Positions 53,028 through 62,169 of a stretch of 64,000 nucleotides of DNA are shown here, one piece after another. Below the pieces are notes generated by a model. That model saw only the letters and a list, made by a program, of their open reading frames with translations. It ran no database searches and was not told the DNA's origin. Position numbers and translations under genes: made by a program. This DNA comes from Coraliomargarita algicola (GTDB lineage: Bacteria > Verrucomicrobiota > Verrucomicrobiia > Opitutales > Coraliomargaritaceae). The DNA lies in contig NZ_CP138858.1 in assembly GCF_033878955.1 (NCBI RefSeq), forward strand, positions 930,001 through 994,000. The letters run 5' to 3'. The first letter of the stretch is position 1; every line of letters starts with the position of its first letter.

Positions 53028-53896
53028 AGCCCATACCCGATAGCATTACTCTAGTCATGCGCTCCTACAACGAGGCATGGGCCATTGAAGACACCTTAAA
53101 GGCAGTCTGTGAGCAGGATTACACGGGGCAGATTGAACTCATCGTCATCGACAGTGGGTCCACTGATGGCTCCCACGAGATCATTCGAAACTATAAGCCT
53201 AAAGAATTTATCATCCTGGAACCAGGCACTTACGTGCCTGGCAAGGTGCTAAACCAGGGCTTTCGTTTAGCCCAGAATGAATGGGTTGTGTTTCTGAACT
53301 CCGATGCTACGCCCGATAATGCTCAGTGGCTCAAGCAATTACTGCAAGCTGCGGTGAATACCCCTCGGCTGGGCGCCGCCTTTAGTCGTCAAATACCGCG
53401 CAATGATTGCCAGGCAGTTTTTGCACATGATTATGATCGCTGCTTTGGACCGCATCGAGAATCGGATCAATGGGAGCACTTCTTCAGTATGGTGAGTTGT
53501 GTGGCACGGAAATCAGTGTGGAAAGAATACCCCATACGTGAAGATCTGCAGTATGCTGAAGACGACGAATGGACTCGCCGTATGAAAGACGCGGGCTACG
53601 AGACTTTACTGGTGGTGGAATCAGTGGTGATGCACTCTCACAATTACACGCCCGCTCAATCCTATAAACGCGCCAAGGGGGATGCGCTTGCAGTCGCCCA
53701 AGCGGGGAATGTGCCCGAGACCAGCCTATCATGGCCGCTCGGTGTTGTACTCCCCGCAGTTAAAGACAGCATAAAAGATTTTAAATATTGCCTGAAACAG
53801 AGGCGATTGAACGAGGTGTTACACGCCTTCCGTGTACGCTATCAACAAAGACTAGGCCGTATTGATGGCTATAAAGAAGGCATGTCAGATGGATAA
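53024..53896 (+). CDS. GT2 family glycosyltransferase
   Basis: 290 residues from ATG 53024, which overlaps the stop of the previous gene; a start at 52964 would overlap far more. GT-A fold with SLVMRSYNEA-like opening (TLVMRSYNEAW), VIDSGSTDGS, the metal-binding FLNSDATP and EDDEWTRRM near the catalytic base. Soluble with no clear membrane helix. Stop overlaps the next gene by 8 bp. Confidence 0.92.
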   Translation: MKPIPDSITLVMRSYNEAWAIEDTLKAVCEQDYTGQIELIVIDSGSTDGSHEIIRNYKPKEFIILEPGTYVPGKVLNQGFRLAQNEWVVFLNSDATPDNAQWLKQLLQAAVNTPRLGAAFSRQIPRNDCQAVFAHDYDRCFGPHRESDQWEHFFSMVSCVARKSVWKEYPIREDLQYAEDDEWTRRMKDAGYETLLVVESVVMHSHNYTPAQSYKRAKGDALAVAQAGNVPETSLSWPLGVVLPAVKDSIKDFKYCLKQRRLNEVLHAFRVRYQQRLGRIDGYKEGMSDG

Positions 53897-54692
53897 GATT
53901 ACTGCAGTCATACGCTATAAGGATTCTGCCCGGACCTTACCCGAGGTATTGGAAAGCATTCAGAAACAAACACATCCCGTGGATCAAATCGTGGCGGTCG
54001 ACACTGGCAGCCGCGATGATTCGACACGGCTCCTGCTTGAAGCTGGAGCGAAAATTGTGAAGTGGTCACAGCCCTACCATCATTCGAAAGTCACTAATTT
54101 CGGTTTTTCTCATTGTGAAACACCCTTTGTACTGTGCCTGAGCTCACACACCGCAATGAGTGATGCTACGATCGTTGCTAAATTACTACATTCAATGGAA
54201 GATACGCAGGTCGCCGCCTCTAGTATCTGTTGGGATGACGACGACTATTACTCCGATCGAATCACTCAAGCAGAGATTGTAGACAAGGGACTGAAGCTCG
54301 GGTCGATTTATACGAATAGCTTGGGATTGGTTCGTAAGTCCTGCTGGGACGCCTACCACTTCGATGAGTCCATAAACGGCGTAGAAGATTACGAATGGGC
54401 GATCCATCAGCTACAGGCGGGATACAGCATCGCTCGTATTCAAGCCGAGATTAGCTATCAACGCAAGGGGCACAACCGCATCCTACGCGGCACGGCACGC
54501 GTGTTCTACATTGCGAATCGCTATCGACTGCCCGTGACTTGGTTGGGTATAAAGGAGAGCAGTGTAGCACTGGCACGTAATTTACCTGGAAAAATCATGC
54601 GAAAACCATCTGCAGTGGAAACATTCGATTACCATGCTCGCCGCCTCATGGGGGCGCTTTTTTGGCGCTTCATTGATCTCAATATCAACTAG
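53889..54692 (+). CDS. GT2 family glycosyltransferase
   Basis: 267 residues from ATG 53889. GT-A fold with TAVIRYKDSARTL, AVDTGSRDDS and GVEDYEWAIHQL. In place of a clean DxD it has CLSSHTAM, so the metal site is unusual. It pairs with the GT2 gene before it and overlaps it by 8 bp. Confidence 0.9.
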   Translation: MDKITAVIRYKDSARTLPEVLESIQKQTHPVDQIVAVDTGSRDDSTRLLLEAGAKIVKWSQPYHHSKVTNFGFSHCETPFVLCLSSHTAMSDATIVAKLLHSMEDTQVAASSICWDDDDYYSDRITQAEIVDKGLKLGSIYTNSLGLVRKSCWDAYHFDESINGVEDYEWAIHQLQAGYSIARIQAEISYQRKGHNRILRGTARVFYIANRYRLPVTWLGIKESSVALARNLPGKIMRKPSAVETFDYHARRLMGALFWRFIDLNIN

Positions 54693-54700
54693 CTCGCATT

Positions 54701-55942
54701 ATGAATATCCTAGTTATCTCCAACCTGTATCCGCCTCATGGTATCGGCGGCTATGAAGAACGCTGCATGCAAACTGTCAATGCACTGCGAAAGCGGGGGC
54801 ATACTGTGAATGTGCTCACATCGGATCACCAAGTGACCGATAGGGACGCAACAGGAGAAACAGGAATCTTTCGTCAATTAAAGGTGCATGGCTTCTATGG
54901 GCACCCCTGGCTGCCCATCCATCAGCTGTATAGTTTGGAGCAGGCCAACCAACGAAGCATGCAGTCACTCATCGAGCAACTGCAGCCCGATGTCGTACAC
55001 GTCTGGAATATGGGGGGCATCAGTAAGTCCCTACTCCACACTCTGGAAAATGCCAATCGACCGCTGGTTTACGACATCTCTGATCATTGGATCGCACGCA
55101 GTTTAAAAGCCGATGTTTGGCTTTCGTGGTGGAACGACGACGGCTCCGTGCTACGTAAAGCTTGGCGTGGTATTGCGACTGTGACGGGTGCCCGAAAGTT
55201 GATTAGCCGAAAAGTGCCCACGGCTTCGGTTCGCTCACTCAAATTTAAACACATCTATTTTTGTAGCCAATACATGCGGGATACTACCGCCAAGCAGGGC
55301 TACCCCGTCTCGCATGCCAAGATTGCGTATTGTGGCGTCGAAGCCGAGCGCTTCCTAAGAAAGACTGAATATAACGCACCACGTAAATTTCTCTGGGTCG
55401 GCCGCTTAGCTCAGGACAAAGACCCGATGACAGCGCTCAAAGGCTTCCTACAGGCGCGGCAGAGCAGCGGACTCCCCCTCTGCCTCGACATCTATGGTCG
55501 AGGCGAAGCTGATTTTGTAGACACATTAAGAGCCGAAATAGCTAAGGCCCAGGCGGAAGAATTCGTACAGTTAAAATCTGCCACCCACGACGAAATGCGC
55601 GGCCTATATGCACAGTATGATGCCTATATTTTCTCTAGCAACTGGGGCGAACCCTTTGCATTGACTCCGCTGGAAGCCATGTCGGCAGGCGTGCCTGTCA
55701 TTATGTGTCCGGATGGCGGCGATGCCGAGTTATTGCATGATGGGGATAATGCGATTCAATTTGCAGCGGCCTCACGTAGCTCTCTAGCTGGTGCCATTTT
55801 ACGACTGTTGGATTTACCGGATCATGGGCGGAACATGAGCCGCATCGCACTACAAATCGTGCAGGAACGTTTTACTGTCAAAGTCATGACTGATACCATT
55901 GAAGGCATCCTCAAGCGAGCCGTAGGGCCGACGCATGATTGA
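54701..55942 (+). CDS. GT4 family glycosyltransferase
   Basis: 413 residues, GT-B fold. PPHGIGGYEERC at the N-terminus, FLWVGRLAQDKDP in the linker and NWGEPFALTPLEAMSAGVPVI at the donor site with the E-x7-E pair. Starts 8 bp after the previous gene and overlaps the polymerase gene by 8 bp. Confidence 0.92.
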   Translation: MNILVISNLYPPHGIGGYEERCMQTVNALRKRGHTVNVLTSDHQVTDRDATGETGIFRQLKVHGFYGHPWLPIHQLYSLEQANQRSMQSLIEQLQPDVVHVWNMGGISKSLLHTLENANRPLVYDISDHWIARSLKADVWLSWWNDDGSVLRKAWRGIATVTGARKLISRKVPTASVRSLKFKHIYFCSQYMRDTTAKQGYPVSHAKIAYCGVEAERFLRKTEYNAPRKFLWVGRLAQDKDPMTALKGFLQARQSSGLPLCLDIYGRGEADFVDTLRAEIAKAQAEEFVQLKSATHDEMRGLYAQYDAYIFSSNWGEPFALTPLEAMSAGVPVIMCPDGGDAELLHDGDNAIQFAAASRSSLAGAILRLLDLPDHGRNMSRIALQIVQERFTVKVMTDTIEGILKRAVGPTHD

Positions 55943-57299
55943 TATTATTAAAGCAATTATTATTGCGGGCGGCTACTTTGTCGTCGCGCCGATTGCGGGA
56001 TTCATACTGTCAAAAGACCGTCGTCTGGAAGACTTGGCGATGTATGTACTGCTGTTTCTATTGGGGCTGAAGATCGACACAACGGTATTGATGCTAGGTT
56101 CGATTGAATGGTACCGCGGCGTCACTAAAGGCTATGAGTTTACCATGATGGAAGTGGTGGCGATCGGCTTGATTTTCGCGAGTTTCTTTAATGCCAAGCG
56201 AAAGTTTATATGGCTCCCGGCCGGCACGATACTTTGGTTCATGTATGTGGCTGCCAGTAGCCTCTCCTTAATCAGCGCGCTGGAGGTCAACTACGTTTTC
56301 ATGAGCTTATTAAAGCACGTAAAAGCATGGCTCATCGTGTATGCACTGGCCAACTACGTACGCAGCCGACGTGAGGTGCATGTCGTGCTCACCGGTATCT
56401 CCATTATGTTGATCTATCAGTTCTTCATTGTCGCGAAGATGAAGTGGATCGATGGATTTTACCAAGTACGGGGCTTATTTGAACACCAGAATCCGCTGGC
56501 GATGTTTACCTATATGGCCGCGCTCCCCTTACTAGCAGTGGCGATGTCGCCCGCGGTCTCCAAGACTCGTGGTTTATTTTACTTTTGGGCCTATGCCTGT
56601 TCGAGTATCATCGTGTTGGCCTCACTCTCGCGTGCAGCGCTCGCATTTTTTGCCATGGGCTCCATCGCAACGGTTGCAGTTGGCTTTTTTGACCGCATCT
56701 CGATGCGACGCATGCTGACGGTAAGTGTAATGGCACTAGGAGGCGCTTTTATTTTAGCCATGACAGCGGACACTATAATTGCCCGTTTCAATGATGAAGG
56801 GAACAGTGCCAGTGGAGAAACTCGCGAGGTCATGAATTTGGCTTCAAAGGCAATGGTTCAGGATAAACCATTCGGCGTCGGTTGGAACAATTTTGGCAAA
56901 GCCATTAATCACCCCTACCCTTATGGCGATGTCATCGACGACTGGAACCGTGATCGCGGACAAAAAGTCGACTATGATTATGCCAAAGGTGTTGTGGAAA
57001 GTCATTATTGGCTGCTCAAAGCAGAAACTGGCTGGCTGAGTTATCTAACTTTCATGTTATTCATCATCCTGGTGACAGGGCGCACACTCCCACTCATAGT
57101 GATGCGTCGCGGTAGCCTCGAAGCTGCGGTTGCAGTAGGCATACTTGTGGGCTTCGGTATCACATATGTGCATAGTAGCCTCGAACGTGTGCTGACACAA
57201 ACAAAGAACTTAGCGCTCTGGATGACATATATTGGCCTGCTGGGTGCTTTAATCAGACTACCGAAACGCACTCATAGTGAAACAACTCATGCAGAATGA
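55935..57299 (+). CDS. O-antigen ligase/Wzy-type polymerase membrane protein
   Basis: 454 residues with about ten to twelve predicted membrane helices and a large periplasmic loop between about residues 285 and 360 (PFGVGWNNFGKAINHPYPYG, VVESHYWLLKAETGW). The His in VESHYWLL and SLSRAALAFF are typical of the Wzy_C/WaaL family. It should polymerise or ligate lipid-linked units at the outer face of the inner membrane. No Wzx flippase is visible within the window. Its stop overlaps the next gene by 4 bp. Confidence 0.88.
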   Translation: MIDIIKAIIIAGGYFVVAPIAGFILSKDRRLEDLAMYVLLFLLGLKIDTTVLMLGSIEWYRGVTKGYEFTMMEVVAIGLIFASFFNAKRKFIWLPAGTILWFMYVAASSLSLISALEVNYVFMSLLKHVKAWLIVYALANYVRSRREVHVVLTGISIMLIYQFFIVAKMKWIDGFYQVRGLFEHQNPLAMFTYMAALPLLAVAMSPAVSKTRGLFYFWAYACSSIIVLASLSRAALAFFAMGSIATVAVGFFDRISMRRMLTVSVMALGGAFILAMTADTIIARFNDEGNSASGETREVMNLASKAMVQDKPFGVGWNNFGKAINHPYPYGDVIDDWNRDRGQKVDYDYAKGVVESHYWLLKAETGWLSYLTFMLFIILVTGRTLPLIVMRRGSLEAAVAVGILVGFGITYVHSSLERVLTQTKNLALWMTYIGLLGALIRLPKRTHSETTHAE

Positions 57300-57916
57300 A
57301 TACACCTAAGTTGATACTCGTCGCAGGCATCTCAGGCTCAGGCAAATCCAGTTTTGTTCAGAGCCTGGCCGAATACATCGGCTCCGAACAGAGCATTGTA
57401 TTATCACTGGATAATTACTACTGCGACCTCAGTCATTTGAGCGACGCTGAACGCAATCAACGCGACTTCGATCAGCCCGATGCGTGGGAAAAAGCTCGCC
57501 TACTTCGCGATATCAGTGACTTAAAACAAGGCAAAGAAATTGCGATGCCAATCTATAATTTTGATACACACTTAAGAATGCCCACATGTCAACGGGTGCA
57601 AGCAGCGAATTACATCATCGCCGAAGGTATCTTTGCGCTTTGTTATGAAAAATTAAATGAACTCGCGAATATTAAAATATTCGTCGAGATCGACGAAAAC
57701 ATTGCATTACAACGTCGAATACGACGGGATACCCGCGAACGTGGCCGCAGTCAGGAGTCGGTCATTGAGCAATTCACTACAACCGTACAACCCGGAAATC
57801 GACGTTATATTTTACCAAGTTCAAATCAGGCAGATCTCATAATACCTGGTCATTTTTCGGCTACGGAGCAATTAACCTTATTCACTGAATATCAGAAGGA
57901 CTCTCACACATCTTAA
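57296..57916 (+). CDS. Uridine kinase-like nucleoside kinase
   Basis: 206 residues. Walker A is GISGSGKS (11-18), then LSLDNYY, MPIYNFDTH and RRIRRDTRERGRS in the lid. It would phosphorylate uridine or a related nucleoside to UMP. Presence inside a polysaccharide operon is unusual and may replenish UDP-sugars, or the substrate may be different. ATG overlaps the polymerase stop by 4 bp. Confidence 0.88.
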   Translation: MNTPKLILVAGISGSGKSSFVQSLAEYIGSEQSIVLSLDNYYCDLSHLSDAERNQRDFDQPDAWEKARLLRDISDLKQGKEIAMPIYNFDTHLRMPTCQRVQAANYIIAEGIFALCYEKLNELANIKIFVEIDENIALQRRIRRDTRERGRSQESVIEQFTTTVQPGNRRYILPSSNQADLIIPGHFSATEQLTLFTEYQKDSHTS

Positions 57917-57960
57917 AGATGCCTACATTAGTTTAAGAATTTCATCGACTCTACATTTCA

Positions 57961-58890
57961 ATGAAGAACTGCACAATTGTATCCGCAGCGGACGGAAATT
58001 ACTTCTGGGGGCTACTCCTACTCACCGCCTCGATCCGAAGAGCGAAGCTGCAATGCCCCGTACATTTATTAGTGCGCGATCTTACAGACGCTCAGATGGC
58101 CTCACTGCAAGCTTTGGGAAATGTGAGTATCGAGGAAATGGATTCCAGCAACTGCCTGAACCCTTGCACCTGGAAAGCCAGTGCTCTAATGGGAGCGACG
58201 ACCGAGTACATCACCTGGATGGATGCGGACTGCTTAGTCATCGGTGATATCAGTGAGTTATTAATGCCTCGCAATGGAGAGTTTCAAATCCGCGTGCGTG
58301 GCCATCAGGAAAATGCCATGACTTATCACAAGCTCTATGCCCCGGGTGAAAAAGCAGGGCCACTGCCGGCTTCAGTCCTTGCAACTTGGCAGCAAGATGT
58401 GAACGAGCAATTGGAACCACGTCTGGACACCGCGATTGTCACTAATTGTTTCGTACTACATCGTCAACATCTCCCTTTCATCAAAAAGTGGCAGCAACAA
58501 ATGGAAAAGGTGATGCCCCCGCAAGACTGTGGCGTCGTGAACCAAAATCAACCCGCATACTTTATGACGGATGAGTCGGTATTTTCTTCCCTAATCAGTT
58601 TTGCAGCTGCAGCTCCACCGATCTCCGATTTTCTACTCAATCAGATTCCGGAAAAGCATGTGGCTCATTTTGGTGTCAGGCCTAAGCCCTGGAACGGTTG
58701 GGCTCAGCCGACATGGTATGCTTATGATGAGGTCATGGAGACGGTGGACTATGCGCTCGCGCATTGCCCCATGTTGCCCGAATTACCCCCATCGCTGCAA
58801 CGTAAACACCGACTGCGTTCTAAAATGGGCGCCAACGCCCGACAGATCATCCCACGGATGAAGCAATTTGTGCGAAAGATTAAGCCCTAG
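57961..58890 (+). CDS. DxD-containing glycosyltransferase (GT8-like)
   Basis: 309 residues, GT-A fold with an N-terminal TIVSAADGNYFWGLLLLTAS typical of GT8-like and nucleotide-sugar transferases, DxD at Asp88-Ala-Asp90 in TWMDADCLV, and NCFVLHRQH. It ends with a basic tail. 44 bp after the kinase gene, last of the plus-strand run. Confidence 0.85.
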   Translation: MKNCTIVSAADGNYFWGLLLLTASIRRAKLQCPVHLLVRDLTDAQMASLQALGNVSIEEMDSSNCLNPCTWKASALMGATTEYITWMDADCLVIGDISELLMPRNGEFQIRVRGHQENAMTYHKLYAPGEKAGPLPASVLATWQQDVNEQLEPRLDTAIVTNCFVLHRQHLPFIKKWQQQMEKVMPPQDCGVVNQNQPAYFMTDESVFSSLISFAAAAPPISDFLLNQIPEKHVAHFGVRPKPWNGWAQPTWYAYDEVMETVDYALAHCPMLPELPPSLQRKHRLRSKMGANARQIIPRMKQFVRKIKP

Positions 58891-58981
58891 TATCCCAGCG
58901 GCGAGTTTCCGCCTACAGTCAACGGCCAGAAAACAGATCCACGACTGGGCCTGACTATTGGGGGGCTGACAATCTCAGTTC

Positions 58982-60127
58982 TTATAGCCAGGCACTCAAG
59001 GCTTGATTGAACTGCGCTTGAAATTGGGCGACACTATGCCCATCACGCACACGTGATTTCAAAGACTCTATCTGAGTTGAATCGGCTTGTCGAATGGCTT
59101 CCATCGCACGCAGTCCCCCCTCAATATCACGAAAAGGGAAGCGCCATGCTACGGGTAACCAATCACACATTCCATCACGATCCGTTGCCGCCACAGGAAG
59201 CCCACAGGCCAATGCTTCTAACATCGCAAGCGGCACGCCCTCGTAACGCGATGGCATTAACAACGCATCCAGAGCCGCATAAAGTGCTGTGGGTTCATTG
59301 GTCCAAGGCAGACAATGAACATTTGCATGCTCTGCGGCCCGAGCCTGCAAGGCCTCTTCGTCGGGCCCACTCCCGAGAAAAACCAAGTGCTCGTCGGGAT
59401 GCTCTTGATGACGTCGCAGGAATAAATCCAAGGCACAATCTTGCCCCTTCTGTTTGAATTCAATGCGCCCGATCTGGCCCCAGATAAAAGCACCTTGAGC
59501 TAATGAAAATTGTGCGCGGGCACTGGCCTTGGTCGGCAAATCAGTCAATGGCTCCAACGGAATGCCGTTCTCCACAATTTGAATACGTCCCCGTGCTCCG
59601 TAGCGGAGCAGCATGTCACCCAGAGTTTTTGAAATTGTAATAAAACCATCAGGCACGGCATAAAGTCCACGACAGGTAAAATCTCTGAATAAGCCTAATT
59701 TCGCGCCCATTTCAGCATGATGGTGTGGCACCGGGATGTAACTGACTAAGGGACAAGGCAAGCGCCCCTGTAAGCGAAAAATGGAACAGCCCTGTTCGAT
59801 ATTACCCTGTATCACAAGAATAAGATCCGGCTTGTAAGTATCGATTTGTTTTAACAGTTCGCGCAAGGTATCGCCTTCGGCATAGCGACGCAGCGCTTGA
59901 AATTTCCGACTGCGCGTAGCCGCGCTATCGATTTGGAAACGAACATCCGGGTGATTGCTTTGAATGGCTTCCAGCCGATGACGGTTCTTCTGATTATCCG
60001 GATGCAGCAAAGCTAGCACCTCCCATTGAGCTGAAGCGACAATACCAGCCATGGCATAGGCCGCCATCACTTGGTGCCCACCGAAGTCAGGGTTATCGTC
60101 GATGACTAATAGGCGGGGCACATTCAT
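58982..60127 (-). CDS. GT4 family glycosyltransferase
   Basis: 381 residues with GT-B features: DFGGHQVMAAYAMAG near the start, GRIEFKQKGQDCALDLF in the linker, and SRYEGVPLAMLEALACGLPVAATD at the donor site. It is the last gene of the minus-strand exosortase operon; its start overlaps the sigma-54 activator gene by 4 bp. It converges on the plus-strand polysaccharide genes, 91 bp away. Confidence 0.9.
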   Translation of the reverse strand: MNVPRLLVIDDNPDFGGHQVMAAYAMAGIVASAQWEVLALLHPDNQKNRHRLEAIQSNHPDVRFQIDSAATRSRKFQALRRYAEGDTLRELLKQIDTYKPDLILVIQGNIEQGCSIFRLQGRLPCPLVSYIPVPHHHAEMGAKLGLFRDFTCRGLYAVPDGFITISKTLGDMLLRYGARGRIQIVENGIPLEPLTDLPTKASARAQFSLAQGAFIWGQIGRIEFKQKGQDCALDLFLRRHQEHPDEHLVFLGSGPDEEALQARAAEHANVHCLPWTNEPTALYAALDALLMPSRYEGVPLAMLEALACGLPVAATDRDGMCDWLPVAWRFPFRDIEGGLRAMEAIRQADSTQIESLKSRVRDGHSVAQFQAQFNQALSAWL

Positions 60128-61095
60128 ACTTCTATTTGATAGCGTTTGATTAAATTATAAATCGTTTTTTCGCTCACACCCAACTGCACGGCAGTGGCGG
60201 CACGCTTACCGTGATTCTCAATCAAAGCAAGGCGCACCGCCTCACGTTCAATCTCCGCCAGGGTTTGCCCGGCCCAGGGGTTTACAGCCTCAGTGCTCTC
60301 GGTAGCATTACGCGTGTTCTCAAAAAGAGGTAGATGCTCAGGTAGAACCGTCTCATCCGCATCGACCAACGCGGCCACTCGTAGCATGACATTGCGCAAC
60401 TCTCGTATATTCCCGGGCCAATCATACTTGAGCAATTGGTCTAACGCCACATCCGAAAACTGAGGAAAGCTCTCCTCTTCTCCCATAGCGTCCGCCAAAA
60501 ATTTAACAGCAAGCACGGGAATCATTTCTCTACGGTCACTTAACGCGGGAAGTTCAATTTCAAATACATTTATACGGAAATATAAATCTTGGCGAAATTG
60601 CTTCGCCAGCATTGCTGCCTTCAACTCCTGATTGGTAGCCGACATCAAGCGCACGTTCACCTTAACCGCTTCAGTGCTTCCGACGGGAAAAAAACTCTGA
60701 TTTTGCAAGAACAGTAAAAGCTTCGGCTGTAGCTCCATCGGCATTTCACCGATTTCATCCAGAAACAGCGTACCTCCATCGGCCATCTCAAAGAGACCCT
60801 TTTTGTCTTTAAAAGCCCCCGAGAAAGCTCCTTTTCGATATCCAAAGAGTTCTGACTCCAAGAGTTGAGCGGGGATGCTGGCGCAGCTGATTTCAATAAA
60901 AGCACCTTGACTACGAGGACTGCACTCATGCATGCATTTTGCTAAACGACTTTTACCAGTGCCTGAAGGGCCAGTCAATAAGAGCGAATGATCACTCGCA
61001 GCAATACGTACTAATTGCTTGCGCAACTTAGCAAAGCGAGCACCCGGTAATTCTTGTTCAAAGCGTTGTATGGGACTAGAATCGTTTGAGCTCAT
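60124..61095 (-). CDS. Sigma-54-dependent transcriptional activator without sensor domain
   Basis: 323 residues. AAA+ domain: Walker A GPSGTGKS (42-49), the sigma-54-contacting loop as GAFSGA (89-94) in place of GAFTGA, Walker B GGTLFLDEIGE (107-117), then a Fis-type helix-turn-helix at the end (AATAVQLGVSEKTIYNLIKR). No receiver, GAF or other sensing domain precedes the ATPase. Exosortase loci of other bacteria often carry a sigma-54 regulator for PEP-CTERM genes (PrsR), but that has a receiver. Overlaps both neighbours by 4 bp. Confidence 0.9.
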   Translation of the reverse strand: MSSNDSSPIQRFEQELPGARFAKLRKQLVRIAASDHSLLLTGPSGTGKSRLAKCMHECSPRSQGAFIEISCASIPAQLLESELFGYRKGAFSGAFKDKKGLFEMADGGTLFLDEIGEMPMELQPKLLLFLQNQSFFPVGSTEAVKVNVRLMSATNQELKAAMLAKQFRQDLYFRINVFEIELPALSDRREMIPVLAVKFLADAMGEEESFPQFSDVALDQLLKYDWPGNIRELRNVMLRVAALVDADETVLPEHLPLFENTRNATESTEAVNPWAGQTLAEIEREAVRLALIENHGKRAATAVQLGVSEKTIYNLIKRYQIEV

Positions 61096-61679
61096 GGTAT
61101 AGGAAGCATTGGGAGAAATTCATTAAGGGCACGATCAATACCGACCCCTGGGTTCAGAGGCTGGATCATGACCAATACGGGCTCCGCTCCGCCATATTGA
61201 CGAAGCCAGCGCCGGAGTGTGGCTCGCAACCAATATTCCAAGGGGGCGTCGAAAACAATTTCACCGTTGGAATAGAAGAACAAGGCCTCACTACTGCCCC
61301 CTTGTCGTGTCAGTTTGAGCTGACGCGCACTGCCTCCTGCATAGGAAATTACCTGATCATCTACAATATCCCACCCTGCCCCGCGAAAACAATAGCGGGG
61401 ATCGTGTACCGCTTGTCGATTATGGGTTCCATCGAGAATAGTAATGGCATAGCGCAAGCCCTTCCAGCTATAGATCCATTTGTAGCCATCGGCTGCTCCC
61501 AGTATGTCCGATTCAAAATCCGTCAATGGAACACTGCGAGCCGTAAAACCGGGACCAGATAGTGGAAATGCAGCCATTCGTACAGAGGCATCCTCCAATT
61601 CCAAGCTACGCATATAGCCAGCCGTGAAAATCAGCAAAAGCAGAGCACTAAATAGAAGTATGACTTGTTTTTGACGCAT
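61092..61679 (-). CDS. EpsI-family exosortase-associated protein
   Basis: 195 residues from ATG 61679 (an ATG 18 bp upstream is also possible). One N-terminal membrane helix (VILLFSALLLLIFTAGYM), a periplasmic domain and the EpsI signature HDPRYCFRGAGWDI with conserved His and Cys. EpsI domains (DUF3485) accompany exosortases and are thought to act in exopolysaccharide export or protein sorting. Lies between the membrane protein and the sigma-54 activator. Confidence 0.88.
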   Translation of the reverse strand: MRQKQVILLFSALLLLIFTAGYMRSLELEDASVRMAAFPLSGPGFTARSVPLTDFESDILGAADGYKWIYSWKGLRYAITILDGTHNRQAVHDPRYCFRGAGWDIVDDQVISYAGGSARQLKLTRQGGSSEALFFYSNGEIVFDAPLEYWLRATLRRWLRQYGGAEPVLVMIQPLNPGVGIDRALNEFLPMLPIP

Positions 61680-62169
61680 AACGTATAATTCTGGCAATCA
61701 AGCTAGAGATAAAAAGAATTGCTGCAATCAAGAGTGTCAGCCAGGGCAACCAATCACCTAACATGGGGTAGAGTAACCAGGCCAAGGCAGGCATCCATAG
61801 GCTGGATGAAAGAATCGCGACAATAACCATAAAGAGAGAGCCGCCAATAGGCAGTGAAAATAAAATAGCCACGGCAATATAGATAAAGGCCTGTAATTCT
61901 CCTACAATACCTAAACACAGAAGCAGACTCGCCAAAGTGACGAGTGATGTTTTGCTGGGCAGCCAGATCGGCGGCAAACGCTTCCACTGCAGTAGCACTG
62001 CGGATAGCCACAATAAAAATGAAACGAGCGCAAAACGCAGTGAGGGATCATACAACCAACCACGTAAAATAGGCTGGCAGAAGTATACCGCCGTTAAAGT
62101 AATGCCTCCCCACAGCATGGAAGCCGCATTGAATAAGGAAGGCTGCGATTCGCTACTGGGCATATTCAT
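61648..62169 (-). CDS. Membrane protein of the exosortase operon, unknown function
   Basis: About 173 residues with five to six hydrophobic helices (MLWGGITLTAVYFCQPILRG, LRFALVSFLLWLSAVLL, ITLLIAAILFISSLIARI-like end). ATG at 62169 or 62163; longer forms overlap the exosortase gene more. It overlaps exosortase by about 17 bp and EpsI by 32 bp, so all three are translated together. No family recognised. Confidence 0.65.
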   Translation of the reverse strand: MNMPSSESQPSLFNAASMLWGGITLTAVYFCQPILRGWLYDPSLRFALVSFLLWLSAVLLQWKRLPPIWLPSKTSLVTLASLLLCLGIVGELQAFIYIAVAILFSLPIGGSLFMVIVAILSSSLWMPALAWLLYPMLGDWLPWLTLLIAAILFISSLIARIIRYASKTSHTSI

